A stretch of 64,000 bases of DNA from Collybiopsis luxurians FD-317 M1 (lineage: Eukaryota; Basidiomycota; Agaricomycetes; Agaricales; Omphalotaceae), in NCBI GenBank assembly GCA_000827265.1, contig KN834821.1, forward strand, positions 186,001-250,000, in the 5' to 3' direction. Position numbers and translations under genes: made by a program. The notes beneath the pieces were generated by a model that was not told where the DNA came from, made no database searches, and saw only the letters and a program-made list of their open reading frames with translations. Shown here in pieces: positions 21,807-33,830 of the stretch (position 1 is the stretch's first letter; every line of letters starts with the position of its first letter).

Positions 21807-24800
21807 TCAGGCGTCACTAAACTGTCGAGTCAGTTTCCAGGGTAAGATTAATCCGTTCGAAAGCTCACGTTTATTGTAAATTGGGCAAAGGTCATTCCAC
21901 GCATCTTCAAGGGCGATGATCATTAGCGGCTAAGAGTAATCAAGATTGGAACAAAAACTCACCAGGAACCGGGTCGGCGGTAGGGACATCCCCAACGTCC
22001 TCGGCAAAGACGATGGCGAAACCACTACGAAATATGTCGTCAGATCAAAACTTACAGAACGCAGAAGTCATTTACGCTTCTAAATGCCAGTCAATGTGAC
22101 TGTGATGTCGATCATTCGTCAGATATAGAGGCCCTCTCGGATACATTCGACACTCACCAATGAAGGAACCCTGGGAAATCACTCAGCATTTGAGTCGAAG
22201 ACGAGAAAAAAATTTTGAGCACTTACAAGGACCAGGATTGTCAGTTCTGAATCTGATGGTAACATTGTCTGTTGCTCCACCGGTCGAAACGACATCCCTA
22301 CGAGGAGGATTGATGTAGTTGTCGGATGAGCTTCCCGCACTTCGGATAACGTCAAAGGTATGTCCTACGAAGACATTGTATCGTATAAATGAACCAAGAT
22401 ACCACGATAAGAGAAGATTACCAACCATGCAAGTGGAAGGGATGCTTGAATGATGCGCTACTTATTAGCAAAAGAAGACCACAGCAAATTCCGAGAGAAA
22501 CTTACCGGTCCTCCGATAGCAGCAACCGCAGCTGCATTGAAAGTAACCTGAACGGTCTTATTCAAATCCAAACCGAAAACAGAACCTTTAGGAAGGAGAT
22601 CGGCTGAAAAAGAGAAATGTAGACAACATAAGAAAAAAGAAGAACATTGTAGTTACTAGCTGATTTGGCGCCAGACAAGATCTGGAGCAAGACTGGAACC
22701 GTCGGAGGTCTGAATTTCCTTCAGGTGAGAACTGCAGAAAGGAGTAAGAAAGGGAAGAGCATACACAAAGGTCGTTCCGTTGATGGTGAATTTCCCTCCC
22801 GACTACAAACAAAGAAGAATAACAAGCGGTAAAGGTATCGACGATGGTGAACTTACGAATCCAAATATGAATTCAAGGTCAACATCTGGATAGGTTTCGG
22901 CAGGCTAGAATTTGGAAGGTATGATGGATATACATTTTTCACTTCTCAAGGCAAAGGCTACTACGCACTGGGAGAGGATTCAAATCGAGAGGCTATGGAA
23001 CAATTAGTGAACAAAAATCAGCTCGAGCGCAAAAAAGATAGAACCTACGACGAGACTGGTCTCTTGCAATTGGTTGTGGGCAGTCGAGTCGCTGGTAGGT
23101 TCAGCATCCGGTGCGCCCTGGTAACGCAAAATGGCGCTATTTTTTCCTCCACTGAAATTGCTCATCGTCGGGACGTTGGGTAGAGCACGAACCCCTATAA
23201 AAAGACTTTAAGATAAAACGAAACCTGAATATTAGAGAAACCGAACAATAATTGTCGACGTTCTGGGTGGCATTGAGCTACGATTAGGGAAGTCAGGAAT
23301 CGAATCGACTGTTAAAAATCACCAAGATAAAACTGACAACGAAGGAGTAGCGCTGTCCTGTGAATGAAACTTCAACGCCGGTATAGTGCACAATTTGTCT
23401 CCAAGACTCACCAGCAAATATCTGGATAGAATCGGCGGCAACCTGTGCATGGTTAACTCCGTCCGCTTCGATGACCTGTATAATATCCTCGTGAACTTTG
23501 ATGTCAACGAGTAGAAGAAATGTACGTGCAGTGAATGAATGTCCGTCGATAGAGAAAATATAATTGGGGTCACACGAAATTGCAACCAAGCGGAACCGAT
23601 AGCTGAGGAGGCGAACAGTTGCAATGATACATTCCAAGAAATAGAGTTTAGCCGGAGTTTACCGTTTACCCTGAATCACGTTGATTACTGCCAAGGGAGC
23701 ATCTGCAGGACCGCTCTCGGACCTTCCTACTCGCATCGTCAAAGTTATCGTACCGATATCAAAAGCCTTTAAACAAATTACCTAGACCGTTGATGAGTGT
23801 TGCATCGGCTTGCCTAGAGTCGGTGAAATTAGCGCGATTCAAGCAGTAGAATGTTCTATCTTACGGAACGGCCCCAGCCTGAGGAGCAGGAACATCTGAT
23901 ATATCATTCACATCTTAGAGGGAGAACGCATTATTACGAGAGAACTCGCAACTTACGATACCTACGGTGAAGGATAAATCATTGAGGAATATACGAAGGA
24001 GCAGAGAGCGCACCAGTCAGCCAGTGTGATCACTGTGGATTCTAGGTTCATGATGACAATTAGTGGCACATTTTCAGGCAAGTGGCATCCAGAATCCTGA
24101 CCGTCATCCACATCATAAAGACTAGCATAGGGATCTTCGGGATCGTATATGACCAGAGCCCCTCGTAATCCGTCGCAATATTGAGTACTCAAATGCGAAT
24201 GGTACCTAGACATAGCTTAGAAATTTTGTGTGAACTTTGTAGGTGCAGAGACGGACCAGAATGTGCCTGTGAATCGTTCGAGTTCAGCCCAAAGTTCAAT
24301 GAAGCAGAGAAAAAAACGCACCTGCTTGGTCGGGAACATTGAAGTTGTACAAAAAAGAATTCCCAGACGCAATGGGACATTGAGTGACAAACGCACTGTA
24401 TATACGAAATGAAGACCATCATTAATCAAGCAACACGGTCCAAACTTACGGTCTATGCGAAGAGAGATAAGTGGACAGTTAAAATGATGTATTCGGAGAG
24501 AGCACGCTTACCCGTCTGCCCAATTCGTCGATTTTTGGAAAAGACCATGCCAGTGCTTTCGGAGGAGGAACATATAAGCACAAAAATATCAAAAAAAAAC
24601 CCATTTAAAACGTACGATCGAGGTAGTCTTAAGCATAGTACCGTTTGTGAGCTCGTTGATGACATTGATCTGGAAATTGTCGCCCTACATCATATTAGCC
24701 TCGCGTTAGCACCAAACGAGAAGACTGAGATGAGTTCATCTAACCTTGTTACCCTTAATCAGGGGTCCCGGGAAGACGCCCTCTGCGAGAACGCCTGAGC

Positions 24801-24921
24801 GATTGAAACCATCAGGTTGAATGAAAGAGTTGAGAATGTGCAAATCGGTAACAGGACCAATGGCAGCCAAAGCAATGCCAACTGGTCCCAGAAGAAGAAG
24901 CAGAGCTGCTACAGAAAGCAT
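21807..24921 (-). CDS. Laccase copy 2, complete, 28 exons
   Basis: Secreted multicopper oxidase, 1590 nt, 529 aa. The start at 24921 is the ATG before the signal peptide [19 protein letters not shown]. Exons in gene order: 24745-24921, 24616-24684, 24512-24555, 24450-24452, 24322-24395, 24257-24266, 24102-24205, 24014-24041, 23957-23961, 23865-23895, 23782-23813, 23663-23726, 23530-23602, 23412-23475, 23338-23357, 23247-23277, 23049-23194, 22969-22992, 22857-22904, 22765-22802, 22657-22709, 22506-22603, 22426-22444, 22227-22364, 22158-22170, 22076-22099, 21963-22024, 21807-21904. Copper motifs are intact: [47 protein letters not shown]. The residue ten after the L4 cysteine is Phe, which in the family goes with high redox potential. 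All phases agree. Substrate is unknown; lignin or melanin chemistry is possible. Confidence 0.95.
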
Positions 24922-26440
24922 CGAAGAAAGCAAGCAAGGATGTCAGCGACCAAAGTCTGGAGGAAAAGGGACGTGAGGGAGAGATAGAAGGGATGAAAAA
25001 GAGGCACCAAACAGCCTCTTAAGCCGACAAGGGAGTCCCTTGTAGCTCGCTTTATATATCTAGGACGAGTGTCAATTTTAAAGTTGCGTTTATCAACCGA
25101 GGATAAGACAGCTGCTCTCGAGCCGTCCTGGTAACAACAAGGGCAAACTCATAGAATCTCATCGGAAGTCAAGCTCCGCTCTAATACGATATGCCTATTG
25201 CACGATTGATACAGAGTCTGAGCGAACGCAATAGAAAGCAAAAGATAGCTCAAAACCTGTTCTGTTGAAGGATTGTATAGCTCCGAACTGAGTGGCGCTG
25301 ACAGGCCGATAATAATTCAGTATAAATGCAGATAGAAAGACAGAAAAAATTCCTTTACCGGGATCAACAGTCAGGGCAGATTACTTACCTAATTGGTTAA
25401 TGTGTAATTTGACTCTCCCAACGCGTCCAGCCGTCGAATTCGGAATCCGTCGACGACCTGAGTGCAAGCGTTGGACGGCATCAAGTAAACGACGCGACGC
25501 AAATACGTCCTGTCTCATTTGTATATGATCGCGCTAGTTAAGTGGGTGTTGTCCTTCTTGCTTGCTCTCTGTGTACTTCAAGACCACTTGGTTCCATAAA
25601 GATCTGTTATTCATGAACCAGTTGAAGTATGTAACTACCCCATCATCCCGGAGGTTTCAAAGTTATCTGTAATCCGGCGATGCCGGAACAAACAGTCTTA
25701 GAACCCCTCGACTTTTTCAGGCACCTTTCGTGCCAAATTTGACTAACTCAATAACAGTTGATTATTCAATAGCTCGCTCAATGATAAAGTTTTCAATTTC
25801 TAGATAGATATTCGAGGTCGCGTCTACTCCACAACGTACCTTTGGCATGGAATGGTAACTTGGATTTGACTCGAGGATGGCAGATAATGGCATTTTGATG
25901 GTAATAAATGAGTTTCAGTTAATTTGTTCATCAGCAAGCTTCCATTGATGAAAAACTGGGTCGCCGAACCTGTGAACAAACCCCAAAGTTTACATTCGGA
26001 ACAACGGCAGTTGGTATAATTCTGGAGCCTCCGAGTTCAACGAGCATGCAAAAGCTGACAGGGTCTGAGCGTTCTATTGTTTCTCGCAAGTAGCGGTCAA
26101 TGCTGTCTCTTGGCCCTGCTTGGGTCCCGCATGTTTCTCTGCAGCGGATCTCCGTTGAGATCGTCTGGTACTAGCTAACGAAAAAAGTTGTTGATCATGA
26201 AGCGTCCAGAGAGAGAATTGTGAGGATAACCGGATCCCTGGATGCTCCGATGCCGGTTCATTGACTTAGAACCAGCTCTAGGGAATAGATCGATTAAGTA
26301 GAACAAGCGGACCGTATCGGATTGAATCGTTCGTCAACATCCGGCGGAACATCCGTCTGAACAGCTTGGCAAGCTTACAGCCCTTGAAAGCTCGGTTCCG
26401 CTGGAGTAATCCTGAAGTCATGTATAGTAGAAGTCTAGAC
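22258..26440. repeat. Segmental duplication, copy 2 (partner 1-4490)
   Basis: Same direction as the copy at the window start, about 22.26 kb away. It covers laccase copy 2 from exon 24 upward and the upstream flank to about 26440, where ggataaccggatccctgg (26223 here, near 4294 in copy 1) is one of the last long shared words. The DNA between the copies (4490-22258) is not duplicated. Confidence 0.9.
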
Positions 26441-26484
26441 GGAGGTCTCATGTTATTTCCAAGTCCGATCAACCAAAACTCTTA
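24922..26484. other. Upstream region of laccase copy 2
   Basis: Non-coding; paralogous to 2667-4490. A TATA-like tttatatat lies at 25051-25059. No gene recognised. Confidence 0.5.
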
Positions 26485-26916
26485 TTGTCCTTGAAACGGC
26501 TACCTCCTACTCCAAAGCCAAAACAAAATCTAGACTACAGATCGAGAACCAAAGAATGGAAAATTGAAGATTCAGGAATCACGATGCTACTGATGAAAGG
26601 TTGTCAAAGGGTATGCATTTATATTGTCCAATCATTTCCGCTGTTCTTCATTGCCGCAACTTTTCTGTTTCTACTGCCTCTACTCGTCGCCGCATCTAGT
26701 GCCATTGGATATTCTCAGACCTTTGGAATCTCCATATCTTTGATCTTCCGTCATATCTTGGGTTCTAATCTGCAGCGTACAAGTATATTGGACATTAGTC
26801 TGTGGATTTACTTGTATGTAACGATTCTTTTAATTGATCGAGTATCTGATGCAATGAAATTATTAGTGGATCATCTGCGCCCTGAAGCAATGAGCATCAT
26901 CTATTACCAAAGGTGA
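26485..26916 (+). CDS. Small hydrophobic ORF, unknown
   Basis: A 143-codon open frame with no family I recognise. It has a basic N-terminal part, then a long hydrophobic region (FPLFFIAATFLFLLPLLVAA) and a second one (SLWIYLYVTILLI), suggesting two or three membrane helices. The annotated first codon is not an ATG; the first in-frame ATG is MLLMKG at 26584. It lies just beyond the laccase duplication. It could be a real small membrane protein, an exon of a longer gene, or chance. Confidence 0.25.
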   Translation: MSLKRLPPTPKPKQNLDYRSRTKEWKIEDSGITMLLMKGCQRVCIYIVQSFPLFFIAATFLFLLPLLVAASSAIGYSQTFGISISLIFRHILGSNLQRTSILDISLWIYLYVTILLIDRVSDAMKLLVDHLRPEAMSIIYYQR

Positions 26917-26919
26917 CTG

Positions 26920-27230
26920 ACAAAGTAACTTGTTGAATTTGAACTCCGCTAACTTGGCCTTACAAAAGTAACTTAAGTTACTTTCTCCCAAGTTACTTTG
27001 TGATGACAATGTAACTTGATTGACTTGATTAACTTGTTCTACTTTTATTACTTCTTACGCATCAGACTAGCTGTGCAACAGATTTCTACTACTGAAATTG
27101 TCAACCGAAAATATAAATTAATTTCGATATCAAATCGACATTTGATCAAGTTAGCGGAGTCTCAATTTTTGAACCCCGCTAACTTGTTAACTTGTCGTCA
27201 AGTTAACATGATGATCAACTGGGTGCCTAA
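26920..27230. repeat. Cluster of inverted and direct short repeats
   Basis: The word caaagtaacttg occurs with its inverse caagttactttg, and aagtaacttaagttactt is a perfect palindrome near 26966. The word ccgctaacttg appears directly near 26946 and 27176 and inverted (caagttagcgg) near 27147. This looks like the remains of a small inverted-repeat element; ends are not clear. Confidence 0.5.
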
Positions 27231-28416
27231 ATCAAAGCCACACACGACGCCTAGTTCACGTGGTTATTCCTGCTGGACCTGAGTTAGACGCGCTGCTCAA
27301 TCAACACCGTCATCACCCCAGTTACAAATAAAAATTCTGGGATGCTATGCCGGACCTTAACCGTACTGTACCTAGACCCGCAGCTGCAACGACTAGGTAA
27401 TAAGTGGTCTATTTGCTCAACCCCTGAGACCAAGTAATTCCTACTTTTGCTCTCAGCAGTCCAATACTTTTTAAGTGTCTGCATTAGATATTCACTCACA
27501 TCTACCTACAGTACTGCATTCAGTGAGCATGTGAAGTAGATACATCATTGCATATGCCCCGTCCATTTACTCCCCTGGAAAGTGCTGAACTGATGGGTGA
27601 CCAGCATGGACACCCATCAACTGCGACAAAGTAATTTTCATGCTGATGCTAAATCATGATCCCACATGTTGCCCAGTCCTCGACTCCACCCAGTGTGATA
27701 GTACAGCGGCAGAGTATCCCTTGTACTTCTCAAAATAGATAAGATTTGAGTTGATTAACAGCAGAGAATGTTGAATGTTCTGACTGGACTCAGTTACTGG
27801 AATATTACTGGAACATTATACATTAATGTCGAGTAAAGAACAAGTTCTTAGTGTAGCGACATTTTGCCGAGTCTCGGCAAGTTACCGCTGTCAAGCGCGG
27901 GAAAGAACAAGTTACTTTGCTCACGGTCATTACCAAACATTCAGAACGCCATGGACTTTTCGCCGTGATCATGTTTCACATATGAGGCTGGATCGACTAC
28001 TGAAAGTCTACACTCCGCCTTATTATGTACAGCCTTACAGGGGTACGCAATGTTTCTCACTATGTAATGCTTCCTGTTTGACACAAGAAAATCAGGTCGA
28101 CAGCTGAGAAAATTTACAATCTTTGTGAATCTTGCTTCGGTGGACACTCTTGCCCTTGGTATGCTTCATGATTTTCTCTTATTGAACAATCTAAGCTTGA
28201 AAATTTTCAGCGGTGACTCCGAAGACCACAATCTGAGATATAAGAGAAACCATCTGTGATTGTGGGTTCATGTATTGTCGTGAGCATGGCAACATCTATC
28301 TTTCCAGAATGTGGTGTCCCCTACAAAATCATGAGACAATGCAACAGCTAGGTGTCCATGCACTCAGCCACTTTAATCTTCCTCCTGGCATTCTAGGTGG
28401 TGCTCCATGTAGCTAA
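27231..28416. other. Non-coding stretch before the hAT remnant
   Basis: No gene recognised. Frames are short and unsupported. The left end of the hAT element probably lies here, but I found no certain terminal repeat. Confidence 0.35.
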
Positions 28417-31400
28417 TTGGTTTCCTATCATCTTGCTAAATATTCTGACATTTTTTTCCCAGCACTAGCACAACAGAATGGATGGGAACAATGTGCTCAG
28501 AATGCTGATGGATCTCTCAAGGATGCAAGTGAAATATATTTTGGTATTGATCCCGACGCTGACAATCAAATACCTGCTCCTGGTGATTATTTAATTTTTG
28601 CTAACTATTTCCATGAGCTAAATGAAATTATAAGGGCCATCATCACATCCACAACAGAATAAAAATAATTGAATGATGGAAGCCCTACAGGCTGAAAAGG
28701 ACCCAAGCAAGAGAAGAACTAAATGGAAACATGTTGCTAAAGTCAAAGGAAAAGGCAAAGAAAAGGATTGTGATCTCACTGATCCTGATGATTCGACATT
28801 TTTGGACACAGATAGCGATAATTGTGAAGTTGATAGTGGCGAAGACATTTCAATTTCTCATGAAGAAGTGTGTGTTTCTAATACCTATTTCCTGAGTCTA
28901 TATCTTTACGTATTCATAATCTAGCTTGTGGATAGCCTTCCCAGTAAGACTGTACCAGAGGGAACCGCTCGAGCAGGGAAAAAAAGTCCAAGAGAAGTTG
29001 CAAAGTTGTAAACAGCAAAAACCAATTATTGAACAAGCTAAATTGGGTGCTTCTACATTGGAATTTCAGACCACTGCATTGGCTTCGCATACAAACAAAG
29101 TTTGTCTTTTTTGATTCATTACAATGTTATGACCTTACTCGACCCTTTAGTCCTCTTCAAGGGTCAAGAACCCAATCTGGCACTTATTTATACCAGTAGA
29201 AACTAACGAAAGAGAGCCTTCTATGGCTTATGAAGATGCTGACAAATACTTTTGCTGTCGTCATGGTGCATCTAAGAAGGTTTTACAGGTCTCTAAGCAG
29301 ATGCACCATAGCACAAACAGTAAGCTATGAGAAGTAATCTCCTTATGATCATGACTAATGTGTATATAGGTCTTACAACTCACCTGAAGTCTTTTGCAAG
29401 TGATATGCATCATTTCTATTCTATTCTTCATGACTGAAAGTCAAATCCATCTGCAGGGGAGATTGATATCACAGAGGGGCAGAAAGTTTTTAAAGATCAA
29501 ACTGAGTTTGTGAAGTATCTTGACTCATTGGGAACAGCCTGTGACTGCCAGCAAACACTGCTTGAAGCACTACAGAGATCAGGGGAAAAGAAGCCTGTAA
29601 GTTTTCGTAATGCTGCATGTCCTTATTACTTAGGAATACTTATGTCAACTTTTCAGGGTGAATGGGACCAATTAGTCTTTGTTGATTGAGTGGATTGTGG
29701 CTTGTGACCAGCCATTCCAGGAAGTTGAGTGTGCAGAGTTCCGCAAGCTGCTGGATTACATGTATCACCAGTCCACTCCTCTAAATATACCATCTGCAGA
29801 TACTGTCCAACATCGGGTTATGAAGATTGGACAACAAATGGATGAGGAATTACGGGATTTTTTCCAGGTAATTTTTGTATTACTCTTTGCTGACATTGGT
29901 TTACTGGCCCTTTTAGAAACTGGAGTGCAAGGTGTCAATCTCTTTGGATGCTTGGACATCACCTAATGGGTATGCATTTATTGCAATCATTGCACATTAC
30001 ACTACTAACGATGGCAAACCCAGTATGTGTTGATGAAATTTGAGTCTCACAAAACTAACAGCATTGTAGAGGAGCTCCTTATTGACTTCCATGAGCTTGT
30101 TGCAGCACATTCGGGGAATAACATGGCTGATGCAGTCTGGAGTACTCTGAAAAGATATGGTCTCACTGGTCAAGTAAGTTTTGATGTTGGCTGGTTGTGG
30201 TTTGTCCTATTTCAATTTCCTAAGGTTCTTGCCTTCATGATGGATAATGCTTCTAATAATGACACACTTGTTAAAGCCATTGCAGAAAAGTGTAGTATTG
30301 AAAATCTTCCATTCAATGCAATGCATTCACGTCTGCGATGCATGCCACATACAGTACATCTTGCTGTCCTTAAGATATAGTGTCTGTGATAAATACTTTT
30401 TTGCATATTTAACAAAAATCCTCCTAACTTCTTGAAGCCATTGGTGCTGTTGAAAAAAGTACAAAATTGGATCCATATCAAGATGCAGTGGCAGGTGCTC
30501 CAGATGATGGAGAACTTGATGTGGATGCAGTAGCGGTAGACAATAATGATGAGGACAATACTTCACCAACTCAATTAGGTATAATGGTGTCTGTTCAAAA
30601 GGTAAGCACATATCTGATTGGTATTGATTGCTGATTTAATAGAAGCAGCTTCAAAAAATTATTTGCTCTGTGCAATCAAGTCCCTAGCGCAGGCAAAGAT
30701 GTATCAAATTCTTTCACTAGCTCAGATTGTCCTTGGCACCTATATGCTAATTCTTGATGTCAAAACATGATGGTCTTCAACATATTAGATGCTCTGTACA
30801 TGTTAATTATCCTCTCGAGGTCCATATTAAGGTCATATCTAGGCCAGGCTTTGCAGTACTGGACATCAATATCTTTGTTTGTTGACAAGCACCATGATCT
30901 ATATGGTTCAGAGCTTAACCAAAGAGACTGAAATGCAATTGCAACAATCTGTGACTGGCTGTTGAATTTTCAGTCTGCAACAAGCCAAATGTCAACTACT
31001 CCAAAGCCAATGCTATCCTCGATGCATTCAACATTCCGTGGACTTCAGCGCACACTTCAGGACAAGCTTAAACAGCTGCCAGCAGATGTACCACCAGAGC
31101 TTGTGCATGGTTTGACAGCGGCACATCAAAAGCTCAGCAATTATTATTATAAGTATAATCAATCACCATTCTACATCTGGGCTGCATGTAGGGTCTAATT
31201 TCATTTTGTTTGAGTATGTGCTTCACTGATTCAATTTTAGTGTTTGACCCACAATTTAAGTAAAAGAAGCTGAAAAAGGATTACACCCATGATTCCGATC
31301 TTCTCATTTATCTTGAAACCCAAAAAGAGGCTCTTAGTGAATACTTCAATGAGTTTTACCCTCCAGGACCCTCCAAATCATCCAGCATACAATCATTGGC

Positions 31401-31805
31401 ACCCATGGATAACACATCTCATTGGTCCAGAATTATCAACTTTTCAGCATATGATCAAGGCTCAGATAATGAAGAAGATGGGGATGAATTGGATCAGTAT
31501 TTTGGTGCACTGTGTGCCATATCTCAAATGGATCCGGTTCAATGGTGGAATGCACGAAAAAGCGAGTCACCTCGCCTGTATGAGATGGTGGGCAATCTAC
31601 TGTCATTATTAAATAGATTTTTTTGACGTTCTCCAGTTCTGCAGTTGCTGTAGAGCGCATCTTTTCTGGTGGACAGGACACCATATCTTTGCACCACTCT
31701 TCTCTGAAGCCAGGGACTATTCGGGTGTTAATGCTATACAAGTATCAACTGAGGCTAAAGCGTAAAGCCCTTGAAGAAGCTGTGAAGTCTGCAATGGATT
31801 TGTAG
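28417..31805 (+). pseudogene. Decayed hAT-superfamily transposase
   Basis: Pieces in order: a possible N-terminal part (28417-28662, GWEQCAQNADGSLKDASE), an acidic region (28673-28890), a BED-finger-like part (29215-29435, DADKYFCCRHGASKK...H), a core (29680-30040: SISLDAWTSPNGYAFIAIIA), the segment MDNASNNDTLVKAI...SRLRCMPHTVHL (30238-30380), a helical part (30960-31200) and the C-terminal dimerisation region SSAVAVERIFSGGQDTISLHH (31630-31805). This is the usual order in hAT transposases. Several positions carry stops where the family has Gln or Arg (for example TAG in the SSPxRRQ segment near 30690 and TGA in DVKTxW near 30767), so it is inactive. Element ends and TSD were not found. Confidence 0.85.
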
Positions 31806-33424
31806 CCTATCTGGTGCATTTCACATGGGAGTAAGTACCCGTATATACGCCTGTATTGCCATAAAACCCCTGTACTATACTGTGCAAGACTTTAAAAAAT
31901 TTTACAGTACAGATTCGGTACGGAAATGGACCATATAGTGCCATATTTTATATGACCATCACCGTATACGGTACAGTGCAGATCCCTAGGTAGCAATAAT
32001 GTTATGTGATTAGTCATCCATCTAGCCTACCAAAATTTTTAATATAAAGTCCTGCTTCCAGAGTATGAGTTGACCAGCTTGCGCCGTCTTTTTTGCTATG
32101 TCCTTATCCAGTGAAAATTACAGTCCCTAGGCAGCCTTTCCAGCTTAGACAGATCTCAGTGAGTCTTAGATAGATAGAAGGATGACGAGAAACAATGTGA
32201 GCATTGACACTGAAGTTCGGAAATTAGATTGGAAAGGATACCCTAGGACATCTAGGGAAGGAAAGGAAATGACTTGAAGGCAAAAAATGTTGGAGAAATC
32301 GTCGGAACTCCGATACCAATAGCAAGAGCCCAGGTCAGATGCACTGGGGATTCATTTGCAAATATGTACTCTATATACCAAAATATAAGATAGGCTAAAT
32401 AAATAAGGCTATCTATCGGCGGGACAGGAATTGGGCATTGAACCCTCAAAGAGAAGGAAGCAAAAAAAAAACTGCTGTGAGCGATCCGATTGCATGGCAA
32501 GCATCACAATTTCCAACAAAAAATTTGAGAATTACGCGGGTATTAAGAACATTTCTGGCCAGGCTCCGGAGAGGGTCAGAAGGGTTGCTCATCAACGGCT
32601 TGAGAGAAACCCCAGTATTGGGGCTCCTCATTAGAATTATCCATATTGACTCTACAGAATCAGTCACAGACTTTATAACCACAAAAACTGGACCTACCAT
32701 TACATTCTATGCACTTGTGGTGAGACAGGGAAGCATTGAGACTAATTTTGGGTCAGCCCTTTACCTTACACAGAAACTTTCAATAGCAAGAATGACCTTC
32801 ACGTTTGCCTTCAGTAATTATTCTTATCTCTGTCACCTGTCAACCAAGTACTTCCATTCTTGTCCTCCCGCTTACATACGCTCGTTTATATAGCTTTTAT
32901 GTACACCTTATCAGGTTACAGTTTAAGGTTACAATTTGTTTCGTCAAAACATGCCAACCTCACTTAGTGGTACATCTCTCGATAGTGAGGGCTCACTGGC
33001 AATCATTGTTGTAATTCCCTCCTAGAACAGAGATCAGCATTGAATGTTCAATCTTGCAACCTTAGTTACGACGGAAGTTTCCCAAACGCCGTCGCAATCA
33101 TCAGAGTAGCAGCACAATTCTACCGCACATTTTTACCCAGAATAACTTGACAATGTTTGCTTTGAGAGTGGAGTAGCTTCTCTACTTTACATGCGGTCTC
33201 TTGGACAACTTCACTTTGCCTGTACCCTTGCTCGTATTGAAACTCACCATGAACGGCACCGCTCTCCAAGGAGAAAATTATCTTTTATCAACAAGAATCT
33301 TCCGGCCGCCGTCTCATAAATTAAGAGAACCTGGAACTGCAAGTCACTTTCAGATTGTTAAATAAACAAAAAAAAGAGAAGACTTTGATGGGGATGACAC
33401 AAAAACAAATGAAGAGGCTCATGC
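31806..33424. other. Non-coding stretch after the hAT remnant
   Basis: The first 200 bases hold repeated tacggtac/gtatacgg words, typical of a transposon end. The ~200-bp dispersed repeat lies at 32810-33000. No gene recognised. Confidence 0.45.
32810..33000 (+). repeat. ~200-bp dispersed repeat (partner 20990-21200)
   Basis: Same order of shared words as the partner, including acctgtcaaccaagtact and cctcacttagtggtac. Non-coding. Confidence 0.75.
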
Positions 33425-33830
33425 CGTCGAAGATCGGTGACGAGGGGCAACTGGGTGCGATAATGGAAGAGATAGGACGGATAACTCGGTTGAGGGGGAG
33501 GTAGCCAAACAGATGTATTTGGAAATATTCCATTTTTTTTGTCTCGTTCTGGGTTGCCATAATTGTCCTTTACCTGACTGGCGTTGTGCGGGGCTCTCAC
33601 CCATGATAAATCCCTGATTTTACACACAAGCTAAGGTTGACTTCACCAAAACTGGCAGTTACCCAAGTTCTTCGTAGTAGGTGTCCCCCTCAGGCTCCCG
33701 GTCAACGGATCTTGGGTGGGTTGTGATAATCGTTCAACTACTCGTATCCAGAGTAAAACTATTTAGTTGATGGATAATGCAAGGGAGGCAGCGTTTGAGA
33801 GTCGGCTGATCGGTGAGTTGGTTGTTAATT
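33425..33830 (+). pseudogene. Galactokinase fragment (exon 6 end to exon 7)
   Basis: 33427-33510 reads GDEGQLGAIMEEIGRITRL, matching [18 protein letters not shown] of the intact enzyme (16739 on). 33770-33815 (gatggataatgcaaggg...) matches the exon 7 region ending SRLTG. The intervening frame is broken. A sister piece of the second part lies on the minus strand near 57020. Confidence 0.7.

Noticed and set aside
22183..22428. Apparent loss of laccase copper motif L4 in copy 2
   Set aside because: The unspliced frame stops, but three small exons (22227-22364, 22158-22170, 22076-22099) restore [13 protein letters not shown] in full.
26485..26916. A third 7TM receptor gene
   Set aside because: Hydrophobic segments are present, but none of the family words (WDVLSN, LRARA, TNVMACYVYR) occur.
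31806..32010. Right terminal repeat of the hAT element
   Set aside because: The tacggtac-type words look like subterminal repeats, but I found no matching inverted end on the left side and no 8-bp duplication.
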